DNA of 17,652 bases from Lachnospiraceae bacterium (GCA_024690425.1 JAILCT010000151.1:1-17652), one strand, 5' to 3'; shown: positions 6,154 to 14,001, numbered from the stretch's first letter. The notes: a model not told the origin generated them from the letters alone. Program-made: numbers and translations.

Positions 6154-8849
6154 TGGAGAAGATCAGGAAATTTGCGCAAAAGATCGGGGAGCGCCTGTCA
6201 AGGATCGTTGAGTCAGCCACTGACATGAAGGACAAGGTCTTTATCATGTTCACACTTATGATCGAGACTGCCGTTACCATTGCGTTTATCGGTGATATCA
6301 TACTGAGGGAAAACAGGGTTGAGACGATAACGCTGGGCCTGGTCATTGTGTCCGCACCTGTCATAGCCCTGCTGCTGATACGGATGGGACGTCTCGACCT
6401 GTGCAGGATAAGCATAGCTGTTGCGGCGATATTTGTAATACTTCCGATAACCTATTTCTTCGGCGGTGGTATAAAAGGCGGCTCGGTAATATGGTTTTCG
6501 ATAACCTTTTACTATGTGGGGATGACATTTTCGGGCAGGCTGCGCACGGTAATGCTTTCGATACTGTCAGTCATGGCTGTTGTGGTCTATAATCTGGGCC
6601 TTTATTATCCCCAGCTGGTAAGGCCGCATGCCAACCGGATGGGGGCTTATGACTCTCTTCTTTCGGTACTCATCGTAGGCCTTGAGATATACATAATGGC
6701 CAGAATCCAGAACCGCATTTTCGAGGATGAGAATAAAAAGGCGGTAGAGGAAGCAAGGAAGGTTGAGGAGATGAGCAGGGCCCAGAACCAGTTCTTCTCA
6801 AACATGAGCCATGAGATACGTACACCCATCAATACGATAATAGGGCTTAACGAGATGATCTTAAGGGAGAACATCTCGGACGAGGTTGCAGAGGATGCGG
6901 CCAATATCCAGGCAGCAGGTAAGATCCTCCTCCACCTGATAAACGATATACTGGATATGTCCAAGATACAGTCGGGCCGTATGGAACTTACGAGGGCAGT
7001 CTACAATCCCGGAGACATGCTGTCAGAGATCGTGGCCATGCTGTGGATAAGGGCTAAGGACAAGGGACTTGACTTTCACGTAAACGTTGCACCCGACATA
7101 CCCGCAGAGCTGTTCGGTGATGAAGTCAGGATCAAGCAGATACTGATAAACGTAATAAACAATGCGATAAAATATACAAAGGAAGGTTCCATCACCCTGT
7201 CGGTTGAATGCGGCGAGAAGACGGGGGATAACGTAAACATCGTATATTCTGTGACCGATACCGGCATAGGCATAAAGAAGGAGAGTATTCCGCATCTGTT
7301 CAGTGCCTTTAAGAGGGTTGACGAAGATAACACACGTTATATCGAGGGCACGGGACTGGGCCTGTCCATAGTCAAGGAGCTTACCGACCTGATGGGCGGC
7401 AGGATAACCGTAAACAGTGTATACACTAAGGGATCGACCTTCGTGATCGAGATACCCCAGAAGGTAATGAATGAGAAGGCCATCGGTGACCTGGACATGG
7501 AGCGAAGGCATGTGCTCAATGCCAGGGAGCAGTATAAGCAGAAGTTCGAGGCACCGGATGCAAGGCTTCTGGTGGTTGATGACAATGAGAGCAACCTGCT
7601 TGTTGTGACCAAGCTCCTTAGGGCAACCGGAATAAAGATAGATACGGCCATGAGCGGAGAAGAAGCACTCAGGCTTACCCTTAATAATGAATATCATGTG
7701 ATATTTATGGATCACCTCATGCCTGAGATGGACGGAATAGAGTGCCACAGGAAGATCGTGGGTCAGACGGGCGGCATGTGCAGGAATTCAAAGATCGTTG
7801 CCTTAACTGCCAATGCAGGCGAGGATAACAAGCTCCTCTACAGGAAGGAAGGATTCGACGGATACATAGAGAAGCCGGTAAGCGGCGGAATCCTAGAGAG
7901 TGAGCTATACCGCCTCCTTCCGTCAGACCTTGTGCATAAGGTGGGTGATGAAGAGGAAATAACGGAGGAGACAGTCCTCTGGATGGAATCGCACGAACGT
8001 AAGAAGAACGTGGCCGTGACTACCGAATCCGTAGCCGATCTTCCTGACGAAATTATCGAGAAGTACGGAATAGATACCATTCCCCATAAGGTAACCACGG
8101 ACGAAGGCATCTTCAGGGACGGTACAGAGATAGATACGGACGGACTCCTAAGCTATATGGAGGATCCGAACCATAAGGTGAAGACGGGTGTTTGTGATGC
8201 GTCGGAGCATGAACTTTTCTTCGCAAACAGGCTTACCGGTGCCAACAATATCGTGCACATATCCATATCGGACGATGTTGCCAATTCGGGATATCCTCCG
8301 GCCTTGGAGGCTGCCAGGGCCTTCGGCAATGTTACGGTCTTTGATTCAAGGCACTTATCAAGCGGTCAGGGTCTTGTGGTGCTTGAAGCCTGCAGGCTGG
8401 CCGAGGAAGGCAGGTCGCCTGAGGAGATCACTCAGGCTCTTGATAAGTTCATAAACCGTGTACATACAAGCTTTATCGTAAATGAGCTTGATTTTCTGGC
8501 AAGAGCGGGTCAGATAAGCCACAGGACAGCCAACCTTTCAAGGGCCTTCATGATGAGGCCCGTGCTTGTAATGAAGAAGGGAAGGCTTACAGTCGGCAGG
8601 GTATTCTTCGGTTCCAAGGAGCGTGGATGGAAGAAATACATAGATTCAGTCCTCCTTCCCTACAACAATATAGACACGAGCCTGCTTTTTGTAACATATG
8701 TGGGCCTTACGAACCGGGAGAAGGAAGAGATCCGTTCATACATAGACCAAAAGATGAAGTTCGAGAAGATATACTTCCAGAAGGCATCACCGGCGATCGC
8801 GGTAAACTGCGGGTCAGGAACGTTCGGTTTGCTATACAGGGAGCTTTAG
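6153..8849 (+). CDS. Membrane hybrid histidine kinase fused to a C-terminal DegV (FakB-like) domain
   Basis: The protein has 898 residues and its ATG shares one base with the previous TGA. Several hydrophobic segments occupy about 27-190, including a glycine-rich FFGGGIKGGS loop. A charged helix joins them to HisKA (H220 in SHEIRTP), then an ATPase domain (N337, DTGIGI, GTGLGLS), then REC (about 469-590; D520, K574). There is no Hpt. Instead, residues about 620-898 form a whole DegV domain: TTESVADLP at 623-631, KTG near 678, an ISISDD...SGY segment near 703-714, DSRHLSSGQG, RAGQIS near 784-789 and NCGSGTFGL near 885-893. DegV/FakB proteins bind a fatty acid and, with FakA, support acyl-phosphate formation. 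Here the domain could sense or deliver lipid under kinase control; that is inference. D520 could also pass phosphate to the Hpt of the neighbouring kinase. The fusion lies in one uninterrupted frame. Confidence 0.92.
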   Translation: MEKIRKFAQKIGERLSRIVESATDMKDKVFIMFTLMIETAVTIAFIGDIILRENRVETITLGLVIVSAPVIALLLIRMGRLDLCRISIAVAAIFVILPITYFFGGGIKGGSVIWFSITFYYVGMTFSGRLRTVMLSILSVMAVVVYNLGLYYPQLVRPHANRMGAYDSLLSVLIVGLEIYIMARIQNRIFEDENKKAVEEARKVEEMSRAQNQFFSNMSHEIRTPINTIIGLNEMILRENISDEVAEDAANIQAAGKILLHLINDILDMSKIQSGRMELTRAVYNPGDMLSEIVAMLWIRAKDKGLDFHVNVAPDIPAELFGDEVRIKQILINVINNAIKYTKEGSITLSVECGEKTGDNVNIVYSVTDTGIGIKKESIPHLFSAFKRVDEDNTRYIEGTGLGLSIVKELTDLMGGRITVNSVYTKGSTFVIEIPQKVMNEKAIGDLDMERRHVLNAREQYKQKFEAPDARLLVVDDNESNLLVVTKLLRATGIKIDTAMSGEEALRLTLNNEYHVIFMDHLMPEMDGIECHRKIVGQTGGMCRNSKIVALTANAGEDNKLLYRKEGFDGYIEKPVSGGILESELYRLLPSDLVHKVGDEEEITEETVLWMESHERKKNVAVTTESVADLPDEIIEKYGIDTIPHKVTTDEGIFRDGTEIDTDGLLSYMEDPNHKVKTGVCDASEHELFFANRLTGANNIVHISISDDVANSGYPPALEAARAFGNVTVFDSRHLSSGQGLVVLEACRLAEEGRSPEEITQALDKFINRVHTSFIVNELDFLARAGQISHRTANLSRAFMMRPVLVMKKGRLTVGRVFFGSKERGWKKYIDSVLLPYNNIDTSLLFVTYVGLTNREKEEIRSYIDQKMKFEKIYFQKASPAIAVNCGSGTFGLLYREL

Positions 8850-8857
8850 ATATATAA

Positions 8858-8875
8858 TACTGTTTCAGAACAGTA
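8858..8875. repeat. Perfect 7-bp hairpin before the UDP-glucose dehydrogenase gene
   Basis: TACTGTT (8858-8864) and AACAGTA (8869-8875) flank TCAG. No T-tract follows and the ribosome-binding site AAGGAG starts at 8879, so it is not a terminator. It could be a small leader hairpin or a regulator site; seven base pairs could also arise by chance. Confidence 0.35.
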
Positions 8876-8892
8876 CATAAGGAGATGACAGC

Positions 8893-10140
8893 ATGAAGAA
8901 ATACAATATCGCGGTAGCCGGAACAGGATATGTGGGAATGTCGATGGCTACACTGCTTTCGCAGCATAATCATGTTACCGCAGTGGATATCATACCCGAG
9001 AAGGTGGATCTTATAAACAGCAAAAGATCACCCATTGTCGATGCGGAGATAGAGGATTACCTTGCCAATAAGGACTTAGACCTTAAGGCAACCCTTGATG
9101 CAGGGGAGGCATATAAGGATGCGGATTACGTTATAATAGCCACACCGACCAACTATGATGCCAACAAGAACTTCTTCGATACTTCGGCGGTTGAAGCGGT
9201 AATAAAGCTCGTAATGGAGTACAACAGGGATGCGATCATGGTCATAAAGTCAACCATTCCCGTTGGCTTTACCGAGTCGGTAAGGAAGAAATACGGATCC
9301 GACAACATCCTGTTTTCACCTGAATTCTTAAGAGAATCAAGGGCCCTTTACGATAACCTGTACCCTTCGAGGATAATAGTCGGTACGGTCATGGAAGATG
9401 AGAGACTGCTCGATGCGGCAAGGACCTTTGCGGGGCTTCTTACCGAGGGAGCGATCAAGGAGAACATAGACGTCCTCTTCATGGGGCTTACCGAAGCCGA
9501 GGCTGTCAAGCTCTTCGCCAACACCTATCTTGCGCTGAGGGTATCATACTTCAATGAGCTTGATACATATGCCGAGATGAAGGGGCTTAATACGCAGAAG
9601 ATAATAGAGGGCGTGTGTCTTGATCCCAGGATCGGGACTCAGTACAATAATCCCTCATTCGGATACGGCGGCTACTGCCTGCCCAAGGATACCAAGCAGC
9701 TTTTAGCCAATTACAATGACGTGCCCCAGAACCTTATCCAGGCTATCGTAGAGTCAAACAGGACCAGGAAGGACTTCATTGCCGACAGGGTGCTGTCGCA
9801 GGCAGGCTATTATGACTATTACAATTCCTCGTCATACAACAAGGAAGGCGAGCGCCCGGTAGTGATCGGCGTATACAGGCTTACGATGAAGAGTAATTCC
9901 GACAACTTCCGTCAGTCCTCCATCCAGGGCATAATGAAGAGGATCAAGGCCAAGGGAGCAACCGTGATCGTGTATGAGCCTACGCTTGAAGACGGAACAA
10001 CCTTTTTCGGAAGTGAGGTTGTGAACAATCTGGAGAGCTTCAAAGAGAGGGCTGATGCCATAATCGCCAATCGTTACGACCCGGTACTTGATGATGTTGC
10101 GGATAAGGTTTATACAAGGGATATATTTAAGAGGGACTAA
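8893..10140 (+). CDS. ugd: UDP-glucose 6-dehydrogenase
   Basis: This enzyme oxidises UDP-glucose twice with NAD+ to UDP-glucuronate, a cytoplasmic precursor for acidic exopolysaccharide, capsule or teichuronic-type polymers. The 415 residues show the N-terminal Rossmann signature GTGYVG (10-15), STIPVGFTE, the substrate-region motif SPEFLRES and the catalytic Cys262 in [12 protein letters not shown]. The length fits the short bacterial group (about 390-450). AAGGAG at 8879-8884 lies eight bases before the ATG. Only 43 bases separate it from the kinase-DegV gene and no terminator lies between, so cotranscription with the signalling genes is likely; this links the c-di-GMP proteins to polysaccharide supply by inference. 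The general family (nucleotide sugar dehydrogenase) is certain; the exact sugar is inferred from the short Ugd-like form. Confidence 0.9.
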   Translation: MKKYNIAVAGTGYVGMSMATLLSQHNHVTAVDIIPEKVDLINSKRSPIVDAEIEDYLANKDLDLKATLDAGEAYKDADYVIIATPTNYDANKNFFDTSAVEAVIKLVMEYNRDAIMVIKSTIPVGFTESVRKKYGSDNILFSPEFLRESRALYDNLYPSRIIVGTVMEDERLLDAARTFAGLLTEGAIKENIDVLFMGLTEAEAVKLFANTYLALRVSYFNELDTYAEMKGLNTQKIIEGVCLDPRIGTQYNNPSFGYGGYCLPKDTKQLLANYNDVPQNLIQAIVESNRTRKDFIADRVLSQAGYYDYYNSSSYNKEGERPVVIGVYRLTMKSNSDNFRQSSIQGIMKRIKAKGATVIVYEPTLEDGTTFFGSEVVNNLESFKERADAIIANRYDPVLDDVADKVYTRDIFKRD

Positions 10141-10172
10141 GGACTGAATTGTATATTTTAACTGAAAAATCA

Positions 10173-10201
10173 TTGTTATTCTCAAAAAATTAGTGTAGAA
10201 T
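10173..10201 (+). promoter_or_regulatory. Putative sigma-A promoter of the EAL/HDOD gene
   Basis: TTGTTA (10173-10178), 17 bases, TAGAAT (10196-10201). The surrounding 10141-10246 interval is AT-rich, unlike the coding flanks. A second -10-like TATAAT lies at 10201-10206 but has a poorly placed -35. The start would be near 10208, leaving a leader of about 40 bases. Confidence 0.55.
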
Positions 10202-10233
10202 ATAATAAGATGTACTATAAATTTATTGCTAAG

Positions 10234-10241
10234 AAAGGAAG
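10234..10241 (+). promoter_or_regulatory. Ribosome-binding site that fixes the start at 10247
   Basis: AAAGGAAG lies five bases before the ATG at 10247. The frame is open further upstream to a TTG at 10226, but that codon has no Shine-Dalgarno site and lies upstream of this one, so the ATG at 10247 is preferred. Confidence 0.7.
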
Positions 10242-10246
10242 CAATC

Positions 10247-11470
10247 ATGTTAGCAACACTAATTCCCTTATTTGATGAAAATATGGCGGTTAAGGCCTAT
10301 TCTTTATTTACACAGAAGGCGAATCATCTGACGAATCCGATGCTTTCCGGAACAGGACTTAATGACGGAGCAGGACATATAACAGGACTTGAGATAATAA
10401 ACGCAATGGGAATCGAGACTCTCAGTAAGGACAATGAGATCTTCGTTCCCGTCAGCAACGTATCCCTCTTTTCTGCGATAGACGAGCAGTGCGACGCACC
10501 TCATGAGAGGATAGTCATTCTGATAGACAAGGCAGTTAAGCCCGAGGATATGTATGTAAACAGGATAAGGGAACTCAGGAGCATGGGTTACCGCTTCGCG
10601 ATGAGGAAGCTTACGGTACCTGATTTTGAACCCTACAGGTCGATCTTAAGCCTTATGGATTATATCCTTCTCGATCATAAGAAGATAGTCATAGAGAAGG
10701 CTAAGATCTATTTCACCAAGGTTTACCCTGACATCAAGCTTATCGCAGGCAATATCGAGACCCAGGAAGCATTCGATGAGCTTAAGGAAGAGGGCGGATA
10801 TCAGTTCTATGAGGGTGAATTCTACCGCGTGCCCATAGCCAAGGGCAATACGGAAGTGGCACCCGTCAAGATCAACTATATTGAGCTCCTCAATACAGTT
10901 AATTCGGATGATTTTGACCTTACCAAGGCAGCTGATATCATCGGAAGGGATACGGCTCTTGTAATCTCTCTCCTTGAGATGGTCAATCATATGTCGATCA
11001 ATTCCGAGATCACTTCCATCAGGCATGCGGCAGCAATGCTGGGACAGAGGGAACTTAAGAAATGGATCACAACGGCAGTTACCAAGCAGCTGTGCGACGA
11101 CAAGCCCAGTGAAGTTGCCCGTGTATCGCTTCTCCGTGCCAAGTTCGCCGAGAACCTTGCTCCCATATTTGAGCAGGCAGGCCAGAGTCAGGAGCTCTTC
11201 ATGATGGGCCTGTTCTCAGTGCTTGATGTGATCCTTGGCAAGACCATGACGGAAGCCCTTGAGATGCTCAAGGTTTCCAAGAACATCTCCCGCGCCCTTA
11301 TCAGTAAGGAAGGGCCGTATGCGGATGTTTATGAATTCGTGCTCCAGTATGAGAGCGCAGGCTGGACGGATATCGACAGGATAATGCTCCTTAAGGACAT
11401 GGATGCGGATGCCGTTTACAGTGCTTATATTGATACACTTAAGTGGTACCGCGAGCTCTTTATCAAGTAA
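10247..11470 (+). CDS. Degenerate EAL / HDOD signalling protein (YuxH-like)
   Basis: The chosen product has 407 residues. The N-terminal half follows the shape of YuxH-type EAL domains (LIPLFDENMAVKAYSLF at the start, then FVPVS, LIDK, MGYRFAMRK, YILLD), but there is no EAL or ExL triad and few acidic metal ligands, so c-di-GMP hydrolysis is unlikely. The C-terminal half (about 200-390) is an HDOD domain: NTVNSDDFDLTKAADIIGRD, LLEMVNHMS, ITSIRHAAAMLGQRELKKW. HDOD proteins lack the HD metal site and act as scaffolds in signalling. It has its own promoter but lies just after ugd, so it may belong to the same c-di-GMP theme, perhaps as a non-catalytic receptor. The function is unknown; the family assignment is good. 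Confidence 0.85.
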   Translation: MLATLIPLFDENMAVKAYSLFTQKANHLTNPMLSGTGLNDGAGHITGLEIINAMGIETLSKDNEIFVPVSNVSLFSAIDEQCDAPHERIVILIDKAVKPEDMYVNRIRELRSMGYRFAMRKLTVPDFEPYRSILSLMDYILLDHKKIVIEKAKIYFTKVYPDIKLIAGNIETQEAFDELKEEGGYQFYEGEFYRVPIAKGNTEVAPVKINYIELLNTVNSDDFDLTKAADIIGRDTALVISLLEMVNHMSINSEITSIRHAAAMLGQRELKKWITTAVTKQLCDDKPSEVARVSLLRAKFAENLAPIFEQAGQSQELFMMGLFSVLDVILGKTMTEALEMLKVSKNISRALISKEGPYADVYEFVLQYESAGWTDIDRIMLLKDMDADAVYSAYIDTLKWYRELFIK

Positions 11471-11496
11471 GAATCGGATAAAATGGGCATTTTTCC

Positions 11497-11525
11497 TTGA
11501 CAAAGGCATGCAAACCATATATATA
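11497..11525 (+). promoter_or_regulatory. Putative sigma-A promoter of the HU gene
   Basis: A consensus TTGACA (11497-11502), 17 bases, then TATATA (11520-11525) within a TA-rich run. The leader to the HU start is about 50 bases. A perfect -35 suits a highly expressed nucleoid protein. Confidence 0.65.
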
Positions 11526-11581
11526 TAGGTGTAGGCGTGTAAGACGCTATTAAACTCAGAACACTAAGGAGGAGTTGAAGA

Positions 11582-11860
11582 ATGAACAAAACAGAATTAG
11601 TAGAAGCTATGGCTAAGAAGGCCGGTTTATCCAAGAAGGATGCTGAGGCAGCAGTTAAGGCTTTCACAGAGGTAGTTACTGCAGAGCTTAAGAAGGGTGG
11701 CAAGGTTCAGCTTGTTGGCTTTGGTACATTCGAGGTAGCTAAGAGGGCTGCAAGAGAGGGTAAGAATCCTCAGACAGGCGCTAAGATCAAGATCGCTGCT
11801 TCAAAGGCACCTAAGTTCAAGGCTGGTAAGGCTTTAAAGGATACCGTTAATAAGAAATAA
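11582..11860 (+). CDS. hup: DNA-binding protein HU
   Basis: This 92-residue histone-like protein bends and compacts DNA as a dimer. The sequence is typical throughout: [28 protein letters not shown] at the start (here named by its first residues [10 protein letters not shown]), the beta-arm region [20 protein letters not shown], and the lysine-rich end [16 protein letters not shown]. Full length for the family (about 90-95). A strong Shine-Dalgarno site AAGGAGGAG (11566-11574) precedes the ATG. It has its own consensus-like promoter and a strong terminator, so it is probably monocistronic. Codon choice (GCT, AAG, GTT) is biased as in highly expressed genes. It heads the same gene order as Lachnospiraceae clusters with rqcP and divIC. 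Confidence 0.97.
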   Translation: MNKTELVEAMAKKAGLSKKDAEAAVKAFTEVVTAELKKGGKVQLVGFGTFEVAKRAAREGKNPQTGAKIKIAASKAPKFKAGKALKDTVNKK

Positions 11861-11877
11861 TTGAGTGATCACTATAT

Positions 11878-11908
11878 AAAGAGGACCCGATGAGCGGTCC
11901 TCTTTTTT
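11878..11908 (+). terminator. Intrinsic terminator after HU
   Basis: AAAGAGGACC (11878-11887) pairs perfectly with GGTCCTCTTT (11896-11905) around an eight-base loop, and the T-run extends to 11908. It begins 17 bases after the HU stop. Confidence 0.93.
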
Positions 11909-11935
11909 GTTAATGATATATGGGGGTAATAACTT

Positions 11936-12178
11936 ATGAGGCTTGACAAGTACCTTAAGGTTTCAAGGATAATCAAGAGAAGGACAGTGGCCAACGAAGC
12001 CTGTGATGCAGGAAGGGTCACGATAAACGGGCGACCGGCCAAGGCATCTGCCGATGTTAAGGAAGGGGATATCCTGGAGATACAGTTTGGTACAAAACCC
12101 GTAAAGGTTAAGGTCCTTTCAGTACAGGAAACCGTAAGGAAGGAAGAAGCAAAAGAGATGTTTGAGTGGTTGACGTAA
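11936..12178 (+). CDS. rqcP: S4-domain ribosome-associated quality control factor RqcP (YabO)
   Basis: The 80-residue protein is a single S4 RNA-binding domain: MRLDKYLKVSRIIKRR at the start, GRVTINGRPAKASADVKEGD in the middle, and KKEEA-like RKEEAKEMFEWL at the end. It closely resembles Bacillus subtilis YabO/RqcP, which binds the stalled 60S-like 50S subunit with RqcH and helps add C-terminal Ala tails to blocked nascent chains. The N-terminal Arg2, Arg15 and Arg16 region used for RNA contact is kept. Position also fits: yabO lies upstream of divIC in Bacillus. GGGGG at 11922-11926 serves as the ribosome-binding site, with about nine bases to the ATG. No promoter is evident after the HU terminator, so it may rely on read-through. 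The yabP and yabQ genes that usually follow are absent. Confidence 0.92.
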   Translation: MRLDKYLKVSRIIKRRTVANEACDAGRVTINGRPAKASADVKEGDILEIQFGTKPVKVKVLSVQETVRKEEAKEMFEWLT

Positions 12179-12198
12179 TATCTTTTTAAGTATATAAT
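12170..12198 (+). promoter_or_regulatory. Strong sigma-A promoter of divIC, overlapping the end of rqcP
   Basis: TTGACG (12170-12175), exactly 17 bases, TATAAT (12193-12198). The -35 box is made by the last codons of rqcP just before its stop. The start would be near 12205, giving a leader of about 36 bases to divIC. Confidence 0.8.
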
Positions 12199-12240
12199 CT
12201 CAGTAAATAGGGGCTTTGTAAGTAAAAAGGGGAGATTTAA

Positions 12241-12552
12241 ATGGCGAGACGTAAGGTCGCATTCAGGAAACGCCGGCAGAATCGCCTGGGAATGATTCTG
12301 GTAACCGGTGTTGTGGCGTCACTATGTGTGGTACTTATGATCAGCATGATGTCGCTTAAGAAAAAGAGAGACGGTTATGTAGAGAGGCAGCTAAGCCTTG
12401 AACAGCAGATAGATGCCGAGAACAAGAGGGCTGAAGACCTTGTGGAATATGAGAAATATACCAAGACGGCGGCCTATGTTGAGGAAGTAGCCAAGGATAA
12501 GCTCGGACTTGTATATGAAGACGAAATAGTGTTTCAGGCGGAGGATAAATAA
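12241..12552 (+). CDS. divIC: Septum formation initiator, DivIC/FtsB family
   Basis: A 103-residue bitopic membrane protein of the divisome. A short Arg/Lys-rich cytoplasmic start (RRK, RKRRQNR) is followed by one membrane segment (about 17-37), a polar coiled-coil stretch (about 38-75) and the family's ending, YVEEVAKDKLGLVYEDEIVF. With FtsL and DivIB/FtsQ it forms the complex that activates septal peptidoglycan synthesis. The length matches the family (about 100-125). AAGGGGAG lies six bases before the ATG. Gene order (rqcP before, tilS after) matches the Bacillus divIC region and supports divIC over ftsL. It has its own promoter, and an intrinsic terminator overlaps its stop codon. Confidence 0.92.
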   Translation: MARRKVAFRKRRQNRLGMILVTGVVASLCVVLMISMMSLKKKRDGYVERQLSLEQQIDAENKRAEDLVEYEKYTKTAAYVEEVAKDKLGLVYEDEIVFQAEDK

Positions 12553-12580
12553 AAGCACAGATCAGTTCTGTGCTTTATTT
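12552..12580 (+). terminator. Intrinsic terminator/attenuator between divIC and tilS
   Basis: AAAGCACAG (12552-12560) pairs perfectly with CTGTGCTTT (12568-12576) around ATCAGTT, followed by ATTT. The T-run is interrupted by an A, so termination may be partial. It begins at the last base of the divIC stop and ends six bases before tilS. Confidence 0.75.
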
Positions 12581-12585
12581 AGTGG

Positions 12586-14001
12586 ATGATGTTAAAGGGT
12601 GTGAACAGGCTGACACAAAGAGTATACGGATACTGCATGGATTGTGGGCTCCTTGCCCCTGGCATGAAGGTCATCGCCGGTGTTTCGGGCGGTGCCGACT
12701 CGGTGTGCCTTTTAAGGATGCTTGCCGAAATGAAGGATGAGCTTGACCTTACCCTTGTGTGTGTCCACATTGAACACGGGATAAGGGGAGAAGAATCAAG
12801 GGTCGACCGTGACTTTGTAAAGGACCTGTGTTTAAGGCTCAATATTAAGCTTAAGATATACGAAGAGGATGTGCCGGGTATCGCCAGGGAGAGATCGATG
12901 ACCCTTGAGGAAGCCGGCAGGTACGTAAGGTATGAAGCCTTCAATAAAGAGCTGGTGAAGGAAGGAGCCGATGTTATCGCTGTTGCCCATCATAAGGATG
13001 ACCAGGCAGAAACTGTTCTCTTCAACATGACAAGGGGGAGCGGACTTAAGGGGATATCGGGAATGGCTCCCGTGAACGGAAGGATAATACGCCCACTCCT
13101 TATTCTCACAAGAGAGGAGATTGAAGGATATCTTAGGGAAAAGGGTCAGGATTACCGGGTTGATTCGACCAATGAAGACTCAGGATATACGAGAAATGCG
13201 ATCAGAAATAATATAATCCCAAGGCTCAGGGAGATATCCGACGGGGCCGTTGACCATATCGTGCAGGCTGCTGATGAAGCAAGGGAAGCCGATGAGTATA
13301 TAAGGGGACAGGCGGCACTTGCATATGAAAGGGCTGTGAGCGGGGAGGATAACCTGTACACGGTGGAAACGGAAGAATTAAGGAAGGAACCCCCTCTCAT
13401 ACAGCGATATGTCATAAGGAGCATACTGACAGCCCTCTACACATCCCATAAGGACTTAGAGGCACTTCATGTAAAGTCACTCGTAAGCCTCTGTGACATG
13501 CAGAGCGGACGAAGCATCGACCTGCCAAGGGGCATGATGGCAAGGAAAGAGGGCAGCAGGCTGCTGATAGGGCAGAGGGAAGCTGTAAGCCCCGATAGGG
13601 AAATGACGGATATCGAATTAAATACGGATGGAGATACCGAAGTTAAGGGATACGGGACCTTTGTGTCATGTATCGGGGAATACGACGGAATTACGCCCGC
13701 TCCCGATTCTCTCTATACTAAATGGTTTGATTATGATAAAATAATTAGTCGTGTACATGTAAGAAACAGGATACCAGGCGATTATCTGACCATAGGAAGG
13801 GAAGAGAACAGGAAGAAGCTGAAGAAGTACCTGATCGATGAGAAGGTGCCTGAATCCAAGCGCGGCGGACTGCTGGTCCTTGCAGACGGTGCCCATATCC
13901 TGTGGGTCGTCGGGATGAGGATAAGCGAGCATTACAAGGTAGGAAGAGAAACAAGACGTGTTCTTAAGATAACTTATAAGGAGACAGAAAATGGAGAGTA
14001 A
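12586..14001 (+). CDS. tilS: tRNA(Ile)-lysidine synthase
   Basis: TilS converts C34 of the CAU-anticodon tRNA-Ile to lysidine using ATP and lysine, so AUA is read as Ile; this genome uses ATA heavily, so the enzyme should be essential. The 471 residues match the long family form. The N-type ATP-pyrophosphatase loop is SGGADS (34-39), followed by HIEHGIRGEES, HHKDDQAETVLFN and GMAPVNGRIIRPLL; the C-terminal substrate domain ends with YKVGRETRRVLKI. Two ATGs (12586, 12589) are possible starts and GTG at 12601 is a third. None has a clear Shine-Dalgarno site, as the divIC terminator ends just upstream. No promoter is seen between terminator and gene, so expression probably depends on read-through. 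The gene overlaps hpt by 11 bases. Confidence 0.95.
   Translation: MMLKGVNRLTQRVYGYCMDCGLLAPGMKVIAGVSGGADSVCLLRMLAEMKDELDLTLVCVHIEHGIRGEESRVDRDFVKDLCLRLNIKLKIYEEDVPGIARERSMTLEEAGRYVRYEAFNKELVKEGADVIAVAHHKDDQAETVLFNMTRGSGLKGISGMAPVNGRIIRPLLILTREEIEGYLREKGQDYRVDSTNEDSGYTRNAIRNNIIPRLREISDGAVDHIVQAADEAREADEYIRGQAALAYERAVSGEDNLYTVETEELRKEPPLIQRYVIRSILTALYTSHKDLEALHVKSLVSLCDMQSGRSIDLPRGMMARKEGSRLLIGQREAVSPDREMTDIELNTDGDTEVKGYGTFVSCIGEYDGITPAPDSLYTKWFDYDKIISRVHVRNRIPGDYLTIGREENRKKLKKYLIDEKVPESKRGGLLVLADGAHILWVVGMRISEHYKVGRETRRVLKITYKETENGE

Noticed and set aside
7023..7748. 241-codon open frame on the minus strand
   Set aside because: Antisense to the ATPase and receiver region of the DegV-kinase gene; composition and lack of any family pattern mark it as a shadow.
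8858..8875. Terminator between the DegV kinase gene and ugd
   Set aside because: The hairpin is perfect but only 7 bp and is followed by CATAAGG with no T-tract.
11480..11496. Terminator after the EAL/HDOD gene (AAAATGGGCATTTTT)
   Set aside because: The possible stem is only five or six A-T-rich pairs with almost no loop; it is not a stable terminator.
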